Below are positions 15,680 to 24,547 of a stretch of DNA of 42,491 bases, one piece after another. This DNA comes from Candidatus Planktophila sp. Its GTDB lineage: Bacteria; Actinomycetota; Actinomycetes; Nanopelagicales; Nanopelagicaceae. The stretch spans positions 1 through 42,491 of the forward strand of contig SHVF01000007.1 of assembly GCA_009691135.1 (NCBI GenBank). Reading direction: 5' to 3'. The translations under genes were made by a program, and so were the position numbers. The stretch's first letter is position 1. Each line of letters opens with the position of its first letter. The notes beneath the pieces are model-generated. The model did not search any database. It saw only the letters and a program-made list of their open reading frames with translations, and had not been told where the DNA came from.

Positions 15680-17356
15680 GTGTTAGATAGCGCTGCTAAT
15701 AAGTATGTAATTGGTGTTGATTACGGAACTCTTTCGGGCCGCGCGCTATTGGTGCGAGTTTCAGATGGCGCCGAGATGGCAACTGCGGTTTATGAATATC
15801 CCCATGCAGTAATAGAAGATATATTGCCAGCAACGGGCGCGAAGTTGCCACCAGATTGGGCGCTGCAAGTTCCATCTGATTATGTGAATGTTTTGAAGAT
15901 GACAGTCCCTGCAGTGCTTAAAGAATCCGGGATTAGCCCTGATTCAGTAATTGGAATCACAACTGATTTCACCGCTTGCACAGTACTGCCAGTTAAAACA
16001 GATGGCACTCCTTTATCTGAACTCACTGAATTTGCAAATAACCCACATGCTTATGTGAAGTTATGGAAACATCATGCGGCACAGCCTCACGCAGATCGCA
16101 TCACCGAACTTGCGCACTCGCGTAAAGAACCATGGATTTCTCGGTACGGTGGCAAGATCTCATCTGAATGGGAGTTCGCCAAAGCACTACAGGTTCTAGA
16201 AGATGCGCCAGAAATTTATAACGCAATGGATAAATGGGTGGAAGCAGCCGATTGGATTATCTGGCAACTCTGCGGAACCTATGTTCGCAATATCTGTACC
16301 GCTGGATATAAAGGCATTTATCAAGATGGAAAATACCCAAGCAAAGAATATTTGGCAGCGCTAAATCCAAAATTCGAAAATTTCATATCTGAAAAACTTG
16401 AACATGAGATCGGCCAACTTGGCGCTGTTGCCGGCAAGTTAACTGCGCAAGCCTCTAAGTGGACGGGTTTGCCAGAAGGCATTGCCGTCGCAGTCGGAAA
16501 TGTTGATGCCCACGTAACATCGGCTGCAGCGAATGCGGTTAACCCAGGACAGATGGTTGCAATTATGGGCACATCAACTTGTCACGTAATGGTTTCAGAA
16601 AAATTTGCCGAAGTTCCTGGAATGTGTGGTGTAGTCGATGGCGGAATTATTGATGGGGCACTTGGCTATGAAGCAGGTCAATCTGGCGTTGGCGATATCT
16701 TCGGATGGTTTGCCAACAATTACGCGCCAGCAGATTACACAGCCGCAGCCGCCGCAAAAGACGTAGATATTCATACCTATCTATCTGAATTAGCTAGCGC
16801 GCAACCGGTTGGAGCCCATGGGTTAGTTGCACTTGATTGGCAGAGCGGCAATCGTTCAACCCTGGTTGATCATCAACTATCTGGATTAATTATGGGGCTA
16901 ACGCTTTCGACTAAACCCGAAGAGATTTATCGCGCGATTGTTGAGTCAACTGCTTATGGTGCTCGCAAGATTGTGCAGACATTTAATGAATCCGGAGTGC
17001 CAGTTAAAGAATTCATAGCCGCTGGAGGGTTAATTAAGAATAAATTTGTTATGCAAATTTATGCTGATGTTTTAAATATGCCAATTACTATTATTAAGTC
17101 CGCACAAGGTCCAGCTCTCGGTTCGGCGATTCATGCCGCAGTGGCCGCTGGTGCGTATAAAGATGTACAAAGTGCGGCTGCTGCGATGGGTGGCGTTGCC
17201 CCAGATCGCTACCAACCAATTTCAGCAAATGCCAAAGTTTATGATCAGTTATATAAGCACTACAACGATCTATACGAATCCTTCGGTCACAACGGCACAA
17301 TGCACTCACTGCGCGCTATTCGCGATCGCACACTCACATCTACGGAAGGCAAATAA
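15680..17356 (+). CDS. araB: Ribulokinase
   Basis: A 558-residue FGGY kinase, close to the 566 of E. coli AraB. The N-terminal phosphate loop is YVIGVDYGTLSGRALLV. MGTSTCHVM and the C-terminal AAGGLIKNKFVMQIYADVL segments match ribulokinases rather than xylulokinases. It phosphorylates L-ribulose (and often D-ribulose) to the 5-phosphate in the cytoplasm. The next gene, araD, starts on its stop codon (TAATG), so the pair is coupled and makes xylulose 5-phosphate. L-arabinose isomerase (AraA) is not in the window. A decayed gene lies just upstream on the other strand. Confidence 0.92.
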   Translation: MLDSAANKYVIGVDYGTLSGRALLVRVSDGAEMATAVYEYPHAVIEDILPATGAKLPPDWALQVPSDYVNVLKMTVPAVLKESGISPDSVIGITTDFTACTVLPVKTDGTPLSELTEFANNPHAYVKLWKHHAAQPHADRITELAHSRKEPWISRYGGKISSEWEFAKALQVLEDAPEIYNAMDKWVEAADWIIWQLCGTYVRNICTAGYKGIYQDGKYPSKEYLAALNPKFENFISEKLEHEIGQLGAVAGKLTAQASKWTGLPEGIAVAVGNVDAHVTSAAANAVNPGQMVAIMGTSTCHVMVSEKFAEVPGMCGVVDGGIIDGALGYEAGQSGVGDIFGWFANNYAPADYTAAAAAKDVDIHTYLSELASAQPVGAHGLVALDWQSGNRSTLVDHQLSGLIMGLTLSTKPEEIYRAIVESTAYGARKIVQTFNESGVPVKEFIAAGGLIKNKFVMQIYADVLNMPITIIKSAQGPALGSAIHAAVAAGAYKDVQSAAAAMGGVAPDRYQPISANAKVYDQLYKHYNDLYESFGHNGTMHSLRAIRDRTLTSTEGK

Positions 17357-18018
17357 TGAGCGGCAAGAAAGAATTACGCCAGAAAGTTTGTAAATTAAAT
17401 ATTGACTTGCAGCGTTATGGATTAGTTGCATGGACTGCAGGTAACGTCTCTGAACGCTTGTCAGATGGCGATCGCTTCATGATTAAACCAAGCGGCGTTA
17501 GTTATGAAAATTTAGAACCATCACAAATGATTATCTGCGATCTTGATGGCAATGTTGTTGAAGGGGATCTTTCGCCATCAAGTGATACTCACACACATGC
17601 TTATATCTATCGCCACATGAAAGAAGTTGGCGGTGTTGTGCACACACATTCAAATTACGCAGCAGCCTGGAGCGCTATTCACAGTGCTATTCCATGTGCA
17701 CTAACTGCAATGGCAGATGAATTCGGGGGCGAAATTCCACTTGGGCCTTTTGCACTTATTGGAAATGACGCAATTGGAAAAGGTGTTGTAGAAACCCTCA
17801 CAGGACACCGTTCCTCTGCTGTGATAATGAAAAATCATGGAGTTTTCTCAATTGGTAAAGATGCAACGGCAGCAGTTAAATCTGCGGTGATGTGCGAAGA
17901 TGTTGCAAAGACAACTTGGATTGCAAAGACGCTCGGAACCTTGCAATTAATCGACCAACAGAGCGTTGATAAGTTGTATGACCGATATCAAAATGTCTAC
18001 GGGCAGCGCGAAAAATAG
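17356..18018 (+). CDS. araD: L-ribulose-5-phosphate 4-epimerase
   Basis: A 220-residue class II aldolase/AraD-family protein. The TAGNVSERL and KPSGVSYE segments bind the phosphate. The metal-binding histidines appear in VVHTHSNYA and in the later KNHGVFSIG. It epimerises L-ribulose 5-phosphate to D-xylulose 5-phosphate, feeding the pentose phosphate pathway. Its ATG overlaps the araB stop by one base. An L-fuculose-phosphate-aldolase-like activity is the main alternative, but the araB partner makes AraD more likely. Confidence 0.9.
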   Translation: MSGKKELRQKVCKLNIDLQRYGLVAWTAGNVSERLSDGDRFMIKPSGVSYENLEPSQMIICDLDGNVVEGDLSPSSDTHTHAYIYRHMKEVGGVVHTHSNYAAAWSAIHSAIPCALTAMADEFGGEIPLGPFALIGNDAIGKGVVETLTGHRSSAVIMKNHGVFSIGKDATAAVKSAVMCEDVAKTTWIAKTLGTLQLIDQQSVDKLYDRYQNVYGQREK

Positions 18019-18057
18019 TGGTTTTATTCTTCCAAACTATTGTGGGAAGATTATCCA

Positions 18058-18825
18058 ATGGCTAACGATGAACGTTTAACCCTCTCGGTCGACTGCGGTG
18101 GACTGTTCTTAAAGAGCTGCGTTCTCGACGAATCTGGCACCATGCACTCAAAGCCAGGCCGTATTGAAACTCCTTACCCACTTTCGCCTGAGCGTTTTAT
18201 AGAAACGATCATGGGAATCTCTGATTCATTGCCGCCCACATATCGCGCAACAATCGGTATGCCCGGAATGATTCGACATGGCGTTGTTATTTCAACACCT
18301 CATTACATGACCAAGAGTGGTCCACGAACTCGTATTGATCCAGAACTTCAAGAACAATGGAGTGGCTTTGATATGCAAAACGCCCTTGGCAAAAAGTTAG
18401 CAATGCCAACTCGTGTACTAAATGATGCCGAAGTACACGGTGCCGGAATTATTTCTGGTTCAGGTTACGAAGTTGTAATTACATTAGGCACGGGACTTGG
18501 CTTTGCAATTTTTTATGGTGGCTCACTTTCGCCGCACTTTGAATTTGCAGCGGCACCTGTTCGTCGCGCCACCACTTATGACACTTGGATTGGCGAACAT
18601 GAACGCCGCCGCCTAGGAAATGCCTTCTGGTCACGTCGAATTCGTGCCATGGTTGATGAACTGCGCCCAGTATTTATGTGGGACCGTCTTTATATCGGAG
18701 GCGGGAACGCACGTTGCATTCGCCAAGCGGATTTAGATCGTATGGGAGATGAAGTTGTGATCGTTCCAAATACCGCAGGCGTTGCCGGTGGCGTACGCGC
18801 TTGGACGCTTGAGCAATATAAGTAA
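18058..18825 (+). CDS. ROK-type glucokinase, polyphosphate-glucokinase-like
   Basis: About 255 residues with the ROK/actin-like fold. The N-terminal SVDCGGLFLKSCVLD loop, the GMPGMIRHGVV segment, LNDAEVHG with the catalytic Asp, and ITLGTGLGFAIF all follow the order of actinobacterial polyphosphate glucokinases. It likely makes a hexose 6-phosphate from ATP or polyphosphate; the donor is not resolvable by eye. ATG 18058 is preferred to an in-frame TTG at 18040, since GGAAG lies 9 nt upstream. It follows araD by 39 nt on the same strand and ends 1 nt from the stop of the converging FGGY kinase. Confidence 0.8.
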   Translation: MANDERLTLSVDCGGLFLKSCVLDESGTMHSKPGRIETPYPLSPERFIETIMGISDSLPPTYRATIGMPGMIRHGVVISTPHYMTKSGPRTRIDPELQEQWSGFDMQNALGKKLAMPTRVLNDAEVHGAGIISGSGYEVVITLGTGLGFAIFYGGSLSPHFEFAAAPVRRATTYDTWIGEHERRRLGNAFWSRRIRAMVDELRPVFMWDRLYIGGGNARCIRQADLDRMGDEVVIVPNTAGVAGGVRAWTLEQYK

Positions 18826-18826
18826 G

Positions 18827-20143
18827 TTAACTATTTTTTAGCTGGAAAATTCCAGCTGCAATTCCGGCAAATTCTGCAGCGCCTGTGGCTCCGGCCTCTT
18901 GTGCATCGGAAACTCGGAAACTTCCAAATTGTTTTTCTTTAGCTGCTGCGATCACCGGATTATTAATCCAACCACCTGCGATCACAACGTCCTGCGCTTT
19001 GCCAGTGAATTTTTCAATTAGGGCCACCATTTTAGAGGAGTCATCCACTAAATGTTCTACAGTAGCGCGGAAAAGTGCTGCTGGTGAGACTGCATCATCC
19101 AAATTGGTGACAGATAATCCTTGATAATCATTTACTACGCGCATCGCACTTGCACCGGGATCAATCTTTAGGGCAGCTTGCCCAAGGGCAATCTTCTCTT
19201 CACGTGTTGCAACACCTACTAGTGCGCAAGCACGTTCTAGCGTTAGTCCCGTTGGAAGTGCGCCCAACAAGGTGTAATGATCGGCAATTACTGAACAACT
19301 TAAACCAACATTTGCTGCTGCTAATTCGGCGATGGCATCTCTTGTTAGCGGTGCTTTAAAAGTTCTCAATAAAGCTTCTGCCGTTCCCATTGAATCAAAG
19401 AGTGAGCCTTCGTTGATTGCTCCGCAATAATAAGCAGCAGTGAAATGATCGTGTCCAGCGATTGTAATAAGTGCGCCTCGCAGATTTTCTGGCCCTTGAT
19501 TATTAACGATACCGATTGGCTCGCCTGCAACAACAAGTCTTGCCAAATAGTCTTTACCGCCGCCTACTAAAGCGATCGCTTCTTCCCAAGGTTTGCGTGA
19601 TTCCACATCAAAGAAACCGGTACGGCTAACTAGCGAAAGTTCATTTACAGGTTCTGCACCTAAACAATATGCCACCCACTCAGGTGCTGATTGAAAATAT
19701 TTTGCCTTCTTAGACTCCGGGAAATTTTTATTTAACCAGAGAGTCTTTGAAATAGAGGCGATTTCATTTAGTAGCGCACCTGCACGTGCTCGAAATTCAA
19801 AATCACCAAGTTCTTTTAGAATTGGTTCAGTTATTCCGCGTGGATCATGCCAAGCCAATCCAGGGGCTAGTGGTTTGCCTGCGCCATCGACTAAAACTCC
19901 AGTTTCGCTAAAGCCAGAAAATCCAATTGCTAAAACTTTTCCGCCAGCAATTTCTGCAGCCTTTGAAGCAACTGCAATTACCGTCTTTGCCAGCAGCAAC
20001 ATATCGATATCGCTGAAATTCTTTTCATGTTTCCAAGGTGTTGGCTCGGCATATTCGGCTAAGACTTTTAACTGTAAATCGGTAGCTACCGCTTTTAAGC
20101 GAGAGGTACCGATATCGACACCGATCAGAATTTCTTGAGACAT
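18827..20143 (-). CDS. FGGY family carbohydrate kinase
   Basis: About 438 residues, shorter than most FGGY kinases (about 480-550). It has the N-terminal LIGVDIGTSRLKAVATD loop, the FSGFSETGVLVD strand, a catalytic Asp in LAWHDPRG, the GHDHFTAAYY segment and the C-terminal VIAGGWINNP motif. It phosphorylates a sugar or polyol, but I cannot assign the substrate. ATG 20143 starts one base after the stop of the phosphomannose-isomerase-like gene, so the two form an operon. The longer frame reaching back into that gene is not needed. Confidence 0.88.
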   Translation of the reverse strand: MSQEILIGVDIGTSRLKAVATDLQLKVLAEYAEPTPWKHEKNFSDIDMLLLAKTVIAVASKAAEIAGGKVLAIGFSGFSETGVLVDGAGKPLAPGLAWHDPRGITEPILKELGDFEFRARAGALLNEIASISKTLWLNKNFPESKKAKYFQSAPEWVAYCLGAEPVNELSLVSRTGFFDVESRKPWEEAIALVGGGKDYLARLVVAGEPIGIVNNQGPENLRGALITIAGHDHFTAAYYCGAINEGSLFDSMGTAEALLRTFKAPLTRDAIAELAAANVGLSCSVIADHYTLLGALPTGLTLERACALVGVATREEKIALGQAALKIDPGASAMRVVNDYQGLSVTNLDDAVSPAALFRATVEHLVDDSSKMVALIEKFTGKAQDVVIAGGWINNPVIAAAKEKQFGSFRVSDAQEAGATGAAEFAGIAAGIFQLKNS

Positions 20144-20144
20144 T

Positions 20145-21179
20145 TTATTCGGCGTCCCGGGCCAATTCTGCAAGTGGAGGACGGCAAAGGATCGCGTTAG
20201 AACCGGTAATCGAAAATGAACCAGCAGAAAACGGAATTACGATCGCATCACCTTTTGTAATTGTCATTGCTGGAGCGTTGCTGAATGTGATTTCACCATC
20301 TCCATCTAGGACTAGCGCAACTGCAAACCCTGCTGGGAAGTCGCCAGTTTCGGGCGCCAAGTGAGCACGGAAATAGCCATCAGATTTAAGAGGCAGAACT
20401 GAACGAAGTGATCCACCAGAGAAGGCTGTGTTGGTAATTAGCGAGTCAAATTCGGCATCAGTTAGCGGGTCAAGCTTTAGCGCATCGGTAACGGTTTCAA
20501 AACCTAGCCCCAGATGGCCGTCTTTAATTCCGTCTACTGCAAAACCTTCCCATTCCAAGAGCGCACTGAGATCTGTTGGCTCCTGAAGTTCTAGGACAAA
20601 AATTCCAGCATCAATTGCATGTGCAACACCTGCAGGAACCAAGACGGCGTCTCCAACTTTTACTTCAGTACGGCGAAGTGAGGCAAGGAGCGCGGCAGAA
20701 TCTTGCGCGCGAACTAACTTTAATAAATCTTCTTTGTTCTGTTGTTTTGCAAAACCTAAACCAACTCCAGAGCCAGCGGGCGCTTCCAAAATAATCCAAG
20801 CTTCAGTTTTGCCGTGATCTAAACCTAAATGAGTTTTAGCAAATGCTTTATTTGGATGATAATGAACAGGAAGGCGTTGATCGGGATCTAATAACTTAAT
20901 TAATATTTCAGTGCTTAGCCCAAAATTCTTAACGTGATCAGTACCAAGCCAGCCATCAGGATCGGCCTTAATAGCATCACGTAACAAAGTTCCATCTTCT
21001 AAACGAGAAAGTCCCTGTTCGGCTTCACCGAAACGAGTTGTTACTGAGCCAATCCATTCCTCGGGACGCATTGGACCGCCAGGACCATGTCGTAGCGCAC
21101 CGATGCGATTTCCACCTCGGTAAAAGTGATCGAACTGATTGGAAGGAAGCTTGGCCGGGGTAGTTGAAATATACGACAT
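20145..21179 (-). CDS. Class I mannose-6-phosphate isomerase-like protein
   Basis: A 344-residue cupin of the type I phosphomannose isomerase family. Metal-binding residues are seen in LPVHYHPNKAFAKTHLG, in GKTEAWIIL (Glu) and in VPAGVAHAIDAG (His). The family interconverts mannose 6-phosphate and fructose 6-phosphate; pairing with an FGGY kinase instead of mannose genes suggests a related ketose or aldose phosphate. ATG 21179 has TAGTCT 6 nt upstream (leaderless). It is divergent from the aldolase operon across a 55-nt gap. Confidence 0.85.
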   Translation of the reverse strand: MSYISTTPAKLPSNQFDHFYRGGNRIGALRHGPGGPMRPEEWIGSVTTRFGEAEQGLSRLEDGTLLRDAIKADPDGWLGTDHVKNFGLSTEILIKLLDPDQRLPVHYHPNKAFAKTHLGLDHGKTEAWIILEAPAGSGVGLGFAKQQNKEDLLKLVRAQDSAALLASLRRTEVKVGDAVLVPAGVAHAIDAGIFVLELQEPTDLSALLEWEGFAVDGIKDGHLGLGFETVTDALKLDPLTDAEFDSLITNTAFSGGSLRSVLPLKSDGYFRAHLAPETGDFPAGFAVALVLDGDGEITFSNAPAMTITKGDAIVIPFSAGSFSITGSNAILCRPPLAELARDAE

Positions 21180-21185
21180 GGTTCT

Positions 21186-21191
21186 AGACTA
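21186..21191 (-). promoter_or_regulatory. Leaderless -10 box of the phosphomannose-isomerase-like gene
   Basis: TAGTCT on the minus strand lies 6 nt before ATG 21179. Confidence 0.5.
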
Positions 21192-21204
21192 CTTGCAGGA
21201 ACAA

Positions 21205-21210
21205 TATATT
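21205..21210 (+). promoter_or_regulatory. Probable -10 box of the aldolase operon
   Basis: TATATT lies 24 nt before ATG 21235. A GGAG at about 8 nt before the ATG gives a short leader with a ribosome-binding site, in contrast to the leaderless gene on the other strand. Confidence 0.4.
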
Positions 21211-21234
21211 TACCACCTAAATTGGAGCCAGTTA

Positions 21235-22065
21235 ATGTCTGATGTATCAATTCGCCTGAAGCGTCTATTTAATAACGGTCGTTGCTTTGATATCGCAGTT
21301 GACCACGGCTTTTTTGGTGAAGGTACTTTTCTGGCTGGTATTGAAGATATGAAAGCCGCGGTCGAAACGTTAATTACTGCAGCCCCTGATGCTATTCAGT
21401 TAACTTTAGGTCAGGCAAAGTTGCTGCAGAACCACCCAAACCCACACAAGCCTTCGCTAGTACTTCGCACGGATGTGGCAAATGTTTACGGAAAAGTAAT
21501 TCCGGATCACCTATTTAGTATTTTGCTAGAAGAACCAGTTTTGCAAGCGGTGCGCCTCGATGCCGCGATTGTTGTAGTAAATCTGCTTGACCTGCCAGGG
21601 CGTCCAGAACTTCGTGATGCGTGTATTCGCAACATTATGACTTTGAAAGCTCAGTGTGAACATTACGGAATGCCGCTGATGGTAGAACCGCTTGTGATGA
21701 AAGATTCTTCGGCCGGTGGATACACATCCGATGGTGAATTAGAGAAAGTTGTGCCATTGGTTCGCCAAGCAATCGAGCTTGGTGCAGATGTTATTAAGGC
21801 AGACCCAACTGATAGTGCAGCCGATTATCATTATGTGATTCAAACAGCCGGCACGGTTCCAGTTTTGGTTCGTGGTGGTGGTCGCGTATCTGATGAAGAA
21901 CTTCTGAATAGAACTGCTGAAGTTTTAAAACAAGGTGCAGCAGGAATTGTTTATGGAAGAAATATCATCGCTCATCCGAAACCTGCAAAAATGACCCAAG
22001 CACTAATGGCAATGTTGCATAAGGGCACCTCTGCTGCAGATGCACTAAAGATTGTTAATCCTTGA
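21235..22065 (+). CDS. Class I aldolase (DeoC/LacD/FbaB-like, DhnA type)
   Basis: A 276-residue TIM-barrel aldolase. The CFDIAVDHGFFG start, the LVVEPL-like MVEPLVM strand, the probable Schiff-base lysine in GADVIKADPTD, and VLVRGGGRVSDEE near the C-terminus match archaeal/bacterial class I fructose-bisphosphate aldolase and LsrF-type enzymes. It probably splits a ketose phosphate into two trioses. The neighbouring dehydrogenase and ribokinase could supply that substrate. MSDVSIRL at 21235 is chosen because GGAG precedes it; an open frame extends upstream to 21139 but would run across the promoter. Confidence 0.85.
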   Translation: MSDVSIRLKRLFNNGRCFDIAVDHGFFGEGTFLAGIEDMKAAVETLITAAPDAIQLTLGQAKLLQNHPNPHKPSLVLRTDVANVYGKVIPDHLFSILLEEPVLQAVRLDAAIVVVNLLDLPGRPELRDACIRNIMTLKAQCEHYGMPLMVEPLVMKDSSAGGYTSDGELEKVVPLVRQAIELGADVIKADPTDSAADYHYVIQTAGTVPVLVRGGGRVSDEELLNRTAEVLKQGAAGIVYGRNIIAHPKPAKMTQALMAMLHKGTSAADALKIVNP

Positions 22066-22066
22066 A

Positions 22067-23203
22067 ATGCCATCGCAAAAAATAGTTAAAGTTGGAATCA
22101 TCGGCGGCGGCTTAATGGGCCGTGAGTTATTAGCTTTGGTCGGACGTTGGGATGCGCTATTGGATCATCCGGTAAGACCAGTAATCACAGCAATTGCAGA
22201 TATATCAGATGCGGTACGTGAATTCTTTACCAACGCTGGGGTCGCCGAGTCATATAGCGATTACAAGCAATTACTGGCTAGCCCCAATGTGGATGTCGTA
22301 TACATCGCTGTTCCGCATAACCTGCACGAAGAGATTTACATTGCAACCATTAATGCTGGCAAGGATTTCTTGGGTGAGAAACCATTTGGAATTGATCTAG
22401 CAGCTGCTGAAAAAATTGCCGCCGCGTTAGTTGGAAAGCCTAACTTTGTACGCGTATCTAGCGAACTTCCTTTTTATCCTGGCGCACAAGCCGCTGTACG
22501 CGAAGTGCAGACGGGAAATCTTGGCGAAATTGTTGAAGTTAGATCTGGGCTGCTGCATTCCTCAGATATTGACCGCAAAAAGAAAATTAACTGGAAACGC
22601 CAGCGTAAGTTCTGTGGCGATATTGGCGTATTAGGTGATCTTGGAATGCATGCGGCACATATTCCGTTGCGTTTGGGTTACACACCAACAAAAGTCTTTG
22701 CCGTACTGGACGATATTATTACTCATCGTGAAAATTCTGCTGGCGAGCAAGTTCCTTGCGATACTTTCGATAACGCAGTTTTAGCAATGCGCGCTAAGAA
22801 TCCTGGCAACGATCGCGAATTTCCGATGTATTGGGAGATGAAGCGTATTGCGCCAGGCGAGAGCAACACATTCTTCTTCTCAGCTATTGGTATGACTGGT
22901 GGCGTTCGATTTAGCACTAAGAACCCCGCGGTTTATCACACCTTTGCACTGCGAAACAGCGAGCAAGTTTGGTCTGAGATACAACCCGGCCATGTAACTA
23001 ACTGGCCAGTGATCACTGGACATATATTTGAATTTGGTTTCCCCGATGCCTTATTGCAAATGTGGGCGGCATATTTCGCAGAACGCGAAGGCAAACTTGG
23101 CGATCGTTTTGGTTGTGCAACAGTTGCCGAAGTAGTTAACTCACATAAAACTTTTGCCGCTGCCATGAAGTCTCACGCATCCCACTCAGAAATATCTATT
23201 TAG
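22067..23203 (+). CDS. Gfo/Idh/MocA family oxidoreductase
   Basis: About 378 residues. The Rossmann start VGIIGGGLMGRELLAL, the family motif GEKPFGIDL, and GDLGMHAAHIPLRLGY in the catalytic domain identify the family. It is longer than the IolG-like protein at 5896 and diverges from it, so it likely oxidises a different sugar or polyol with NAD(P). ATG 22067 begins one base after the aldolase stop (TGAAATG), so the genes are coupled. The substrate is unknown. Confidence 0.88.
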   Translation: MPSQKIVKVGIIGGGLMGRELLALVGRWDALLDHPVRPVITAIADISDAVREFFTNAGVAESYSDYKQLLASPNVDVVYIAVPHNLHEEIYIATINAGKDFLGEKPFGIDLAAAEKIAAALVGKPNFVRVSSELPFYPGAQAAVREVQTGNLGEIVEVRSGLLHSSDIDRKKKINWKRQRKFCGDIGVLGDLGMHAAHIPLRLGYTPTKVFAVLDDIITHRENSAGEQVPCDTFDNAVLAMRAKNPGNDREFPMYWEMKRIAPGESNTFFFSAIGMTGGVRFSTKNPAVYHTFALRNSEQVWSEIQPGHVTNWPVITGHIFEFGFPDALLQMWAAYFAEREGKLGDRFGCATVAEVVNSHKTFAAAMKSHASHSEISI

Positions 23204-23205
23204 CA

Positions 23206-24126
23206 ATGACAAGTTTCGTATCCACAAAGATTGCTGTTATCGGCAGCACGATGATGGATCTAACTGTCTATGCAGATATTTTGCCAGCGGCAGGTGAGAC
23301 ACGATTCGGTGAAAGCTTCACAACTGGATTTGGTGGCAAGGGCGCAAATCAAGCAGTGATGGCGGCTCGCACCGGCGCCCGCGTAACGATGATTACCGGA
23401 ATTGGTAAAGATGGCTTTGGCGATGAAAGTTTGCAGAATTTCAAGGATTCAAAGATGGATACCTCATCTGTAATGCGGTTTGAAACCCACACCGGTGTTG
23501 CACATATTTGGGTGGATGGACAAGGCCAAAATCGCATATCCATTGTGCCAGGTGCAAATTTTCAACTAACACCGCTAGATGCCATAGAACAAGTTAATAA
23601 ATTAAAAGACGTTACTGTTTTAATCGCGCAATGCGAGATTCCACAAAAGGTAACTTTGGCCGCATTTCGAACAGCGCAAGAGTTGGGGATCACGACAATT
23701 TTAAATCCTGCGCCTTACCAACCACTTACAGATGACTTGTTGGATCTAACGGATTGGCTGATTCCAAATGAAATCGAATTTGCTGAATTAGATAAATCTC
23801 ACCGCGAACCAAGTTCGGATGAAGTAATAGCGTCGCTGCGCAGTAAAGGCCGCACAATTGTCACACTTGGAAGTGAAGGTGCAGCGCTGGTTACCAAAGA
23901 TGGTCAAGTGAAGAGATTTGCAGCAAACAAAGTTTTAGTAACAGATACAACCGGTGCTGGTGATTGTTTTATCGGTGCCTTCGCCGCCGCTTTGGCATCA
24001 GGTGCGACAGAGGCAAGCGCAGTTGCGTTTGGGATTGATTGTGCGACCAAGAGTGTTACGCGTAAAGGGGCACAATCTTCATACCCAACTTTAAATGAAA
24101 TTGATTTCAGCCTGATTTCAAAATAA
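23206..24126 (+). CDS. rbsK: Ribokinase (PfkB family)
   Basis: A 306-residue PfkB kinase. The N-terminal IGSTMMDLTVYADILPAAGET, the sugar-binding GFGGKGANQAV, ILNPAPYQPL with NEIEF, and the C-terminal DTTGAGDCFIGAFAA with the catalytic Asp all match ribokinases closely. It phosphorylates D-ribose, or a close relative, at O5. It starts 3 nt after the dehydrogenase stop. It overlaps the 3' end of the converging RbsD-like gene by 20 bp, a pairing that supports ribose use. Confidence 0.88.
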   Translation: MTSFVSTKIAVIGSTMMDLTVYADILPAAGETRFGESFTTGFGGKGANQAVMAARTGARVTMITGIGKDGFGDESLQNFKDSKMDTSSVMRFETHTGVAHIWVDGQGQNRISIVPGANFQLTPLDAIEQVNKLKDVTVLIAQCEIPQKVTLAAFRTAQELGITTILNPAPYQPLTDDLLDLTDWLIPNEIEFAELDKSHREPSSDEVIASLRSKGRTIVTLGSEGAALVTKDGQVKRFAANKVLVTDTTGAGDCFIGAFAAALASGATEASAVAFGIDCATKSVTRKGAQSSYPTLNEIDFSLISK

Positions 24127-24496
24127 CACTGCTGTAGGGAACCGCATCACCTGTATGGATAATTCCTAAAGCTTGGCTCACTTTCACTTTGAAATCCTCG
24201 TGCGCGATAATCGTGGTTGGTAAGCCGCCATGATGCCTCTTATATTCAGCAACTGTCGCAGCATCAACCTTTGATTCGAATTCAGCGGCAAGAAACATTC
24301 CAGTTAAATCCAAGTGCGGCAAAATCGCGTCTAGAACTTGGCAGATTGTCGGAGTTCCCATCACAAGCGCCAGATCTATAGTTTCGACACCCGGATAAGT
24401 CGGAAAAGGACCATCCACAATTGCAATCGTATTTACATGGCGAAAGCGCGCCAAGAGTGAAGCAAGGTCGCCATTAATAATTCCATTTTTTATCAT
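24107..24496 (-). CDS. RbsD/FucU-family sugar mutarotase
   Basis: A 129-residue protein starting MIKNGIINGDLASLL with the catalytic-region segment VDGPFPTYPGVETIDLAL, as in D-ribose pyranase and L-fucose mutarotase. It speeds interconversion of sugar anomers before phosphorylation. ATG 24496 gives the usual family length; a longer frame to 24559 adds residues with no family match. Its last 20 bp are antisense to the end of ribokinase. RbsD versus FucU specificity cannot be decided by eye. Confidence 0.85.
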   Translation of the reverse strand: MIKNGIINGDLASLLARFRHVNTIAIVDGPFPTYPGVETIDLALVMGTPTICQVLDAILPHLDLTGMFLAAEFESKVDAATVAEYKRHHGGLPTTIIAHEDFKVKVSQALGIIHTGDAVPYSSVILKSG

Positions 24497-24535
24497 GAAA
24501 TAATAATTCCCTAGTAATCGCCTTCGCACAAGCGC

Positions 24536-24541
24536 TAAACT
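24536..24541 (+). promoter_or_regulatory. Leaderless -10 box of the P-loop kinase gene
   Basis: TAAACT lies 6 nt before GTG 24548, with no ribosome-binding site. Confidence 0.5.
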
Positions 24542-24547
24542 TGAAAA

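Noticed and set aside
18840-18857. Perfect 8-bp inverted repeat AGCTGGAA-AA-TTCCAGCT as a terminator for araBD
   Set aside because: The T-run precedes the stem on the plus strand and an A-run follows it on the minus strand, so it is not an intrinsic terminator in either direction. It lies in the coding end of the FGGY kinase.
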